A stretch of 64,000 bases of DNA, from NCBI GenBank assembly GCA_023238725.1, contig CM041541.1, forward strand, positions 9,634,044-9,698,043, written 5' to 3'. Source of the stretch: Scortum barcoo (taxonomy: Eukaryota > Chordata > Actinopteri > Centrarchiformes > Terapontidae). Shown here piece after piece: positions 62,760 to 64,000 of this stretch. The translations under genes were made by a program, and so were the position numbers. Position 1 is the first letter of the stretch, and each line of letters begins with the position of its first letter. Below the pieces are notes generated by a model. It searched no databases, was not told the origin of the DNA, and saw only the letters and a list, made by a program, of their open reading frames with translations.

Positions 62760-64000
62760 GTATTGTGGGTTAAAAATACATATAAATGGGTAATAATTTA
62801 ATAATATATGGTCTTAAACTTTTTTTATTTGCCAAGCATAAAATTAAAATGTTCCAACCTGTTTTAACTTTAACTAGTATTTTCATGAAAGTAACTTCAG
62901 CTACTTGTGAACTGTTATCTTATCAATTAAATTTAATTTTGATTGATAATATTACATCTTAATTTATTTGTTGATCACGTTTTGTATCATTAATGCAGAC
63001 CTGCAGAGGAGCTAAAGTGAAGACGGAGACTGATGTGCCAAAAAAGGAGCCGCAGAGTGAGATGTCTCTCTAAATTGATGATCTTTGGTAAGACTGGAGA
63101 AAACTGTGTTACATCATTGTGGCCCTCTGTCGGTAAACTGAGAAAAAAATAACAAAATATACATATATATGTTTTAATATAAAGCAAATAATACCTATTT
63201 TTGTATACGTACTTCAAACAAAATATATTCTGATGACTGCTGAATTTATTCTAATATGTCTAATATCATAGACTCACTGTACTGGTGTTTAATTGATGTT
63301 CTGTTCTCTTATTTTAACAAATAATATCTTGTTTAAACAAATATATATTAGAAAAGAAATATAAACATTTTCAGTCACATTCACTTGGGAAACAATCTAT
63401 AGAAAACATAACAAAACTCAAATTACATAAGCAAAATAAAACTTAAGACATAAGATATAATGTTCAAAATATAGCATATAGTGATAAAGTTTATTATTAA
63501 ATATTATTATGATAAAAATAAATATATCAATATAATATATATCAAGATAAATCAATATATACAACCAAACACCCCTGTCTAGTTTATCCCACTTAGTACA
63601 GCCTGGTCCCCCCTGTATAAATGTAATTGGATGCTCCCATTTCCTGTTTGACAGTCCTGTCTCACCTGGAGGTAACATGGATGGGAACACATGCTACAAA
63701 CATTTTAAGTTTGAATGTTTAATTTGTGTGTGTAGTTCTTAGTAACTTGTAAATTATATCACCTGAAATAAACAGACATTATTTTCATTGTTTACTGACT
63801 AAGAAGGTTACATGTTTGTTAATTTGTCAGAATATTAGCACTGTACCATGCAGTGTAGTTTGAAATTGAACAGTTTTGAGGAAAAGTGAGTTAATAGCTG
63901 TGAAGTGAAAGTGTTGGGAGTGAAATTTACACATTTCCTAACCATGTGTTGTTGCAACCAAAATACACACTGGCAATTCTTGACTCCACCCTTCAGTAAA
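62760..64000. other. Right flank
   Basis: Strongly AT-rich with no gene that I can support. A 25-codon open stretch after a consensus acceptor (62999-63073) is noted as a weak candidate exon. Confidence 0.5.

Noticed and set aside
62471..62773. Forward 100-codon open frame in the CpG-rich fam171b promoter
   Set aside because: Arginine/glycine-rich composition is what CpG-rich DNA gives in any frame. It overlaps the fam171b first exon antisense.

Overview
The window looks like teleost fish nuclear DNA. It carries large intron-split vertebrate genes, AT-rich introns with GT-AG borders, and several dispersed repeats that I recognise as typical of bony fish. Four protein genes can be reconstructed exon by exon with unbroken frames: col5a2 (+, 2265-27487), calcrl (-, 38489-44535), zswim2 (+, 49250-53490) and fam171b (-, 56555-62491). 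From memory, COL5A2, CALCRL, ZSWIM2 and FAM171B lie in the same part of human chromosome 2q32, so this is an old conserved block. I cannot tell from sequence alone which teleost paralogue (a or b) each gene is, and I cannot name the species.

Layout. 1-2264 is upstream flank. 2265-27487 is a fibrillar procollagen alpha-2(V) gene: signal peptide exon, 5.5 kb first intron, five separate von Willebrand factor C (VWC) exons, a short minor helix, an N-telopeptide with the cross-link lysine, an uninterrupted main helix of exactly 338 Gly-X-Y triplets (1014 residues), and a C-propeptide with the alpha-2(V) cysteine pattern. 27488-38488 is an 11 kb intergenic stretch of repeats and a few GC-richer islands that could be regulatory. 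38489-44535 is a class B GPCR, the calcitonin receptor-like receptor, with a probable non-coding first exon further upstream. 48300-53490 is a compact promoter followed by zswim2, which encodes SWIM, RING, ZZ and a second RING-like finger. 53491-56554 probably holds the converging 3' UTRs, mostly that of fam171b. 56555-62491 is fam171b, a type I membrane protein with a CpG-rich first exon. 62492-64000 is flank.

The most unusual signal is in the collagen N-propeptide. The human alpha-2(V) chain, as I know it, has one VWC module. Here there are five, each on its own phase 1-1 exon, so any of them can be skipped or included without changing the frame. The fifth is most like the human module, which suggests the other four arose by duplication. 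The second copy (9964-10180) has one base more than a multiple of three and runs into an in-frame TAG, followed within 25 bases by two AATAAA motifs. It is either a dying exon, an assembly error, or an alternative last exon giving a secreted two-VWC protein of about 168 residues. This is the part of the window I would check first.

The four genes are not an operon and need not act together. Col5a2 is extracellular matrix, calcrl a vascular peptide-hormone receptor (with RAMP partners), zswim2 a ubiquitin ligase known from testis in mammals, and fam171b a poorly understood membrane protein. They are linked by ancestral synteny.
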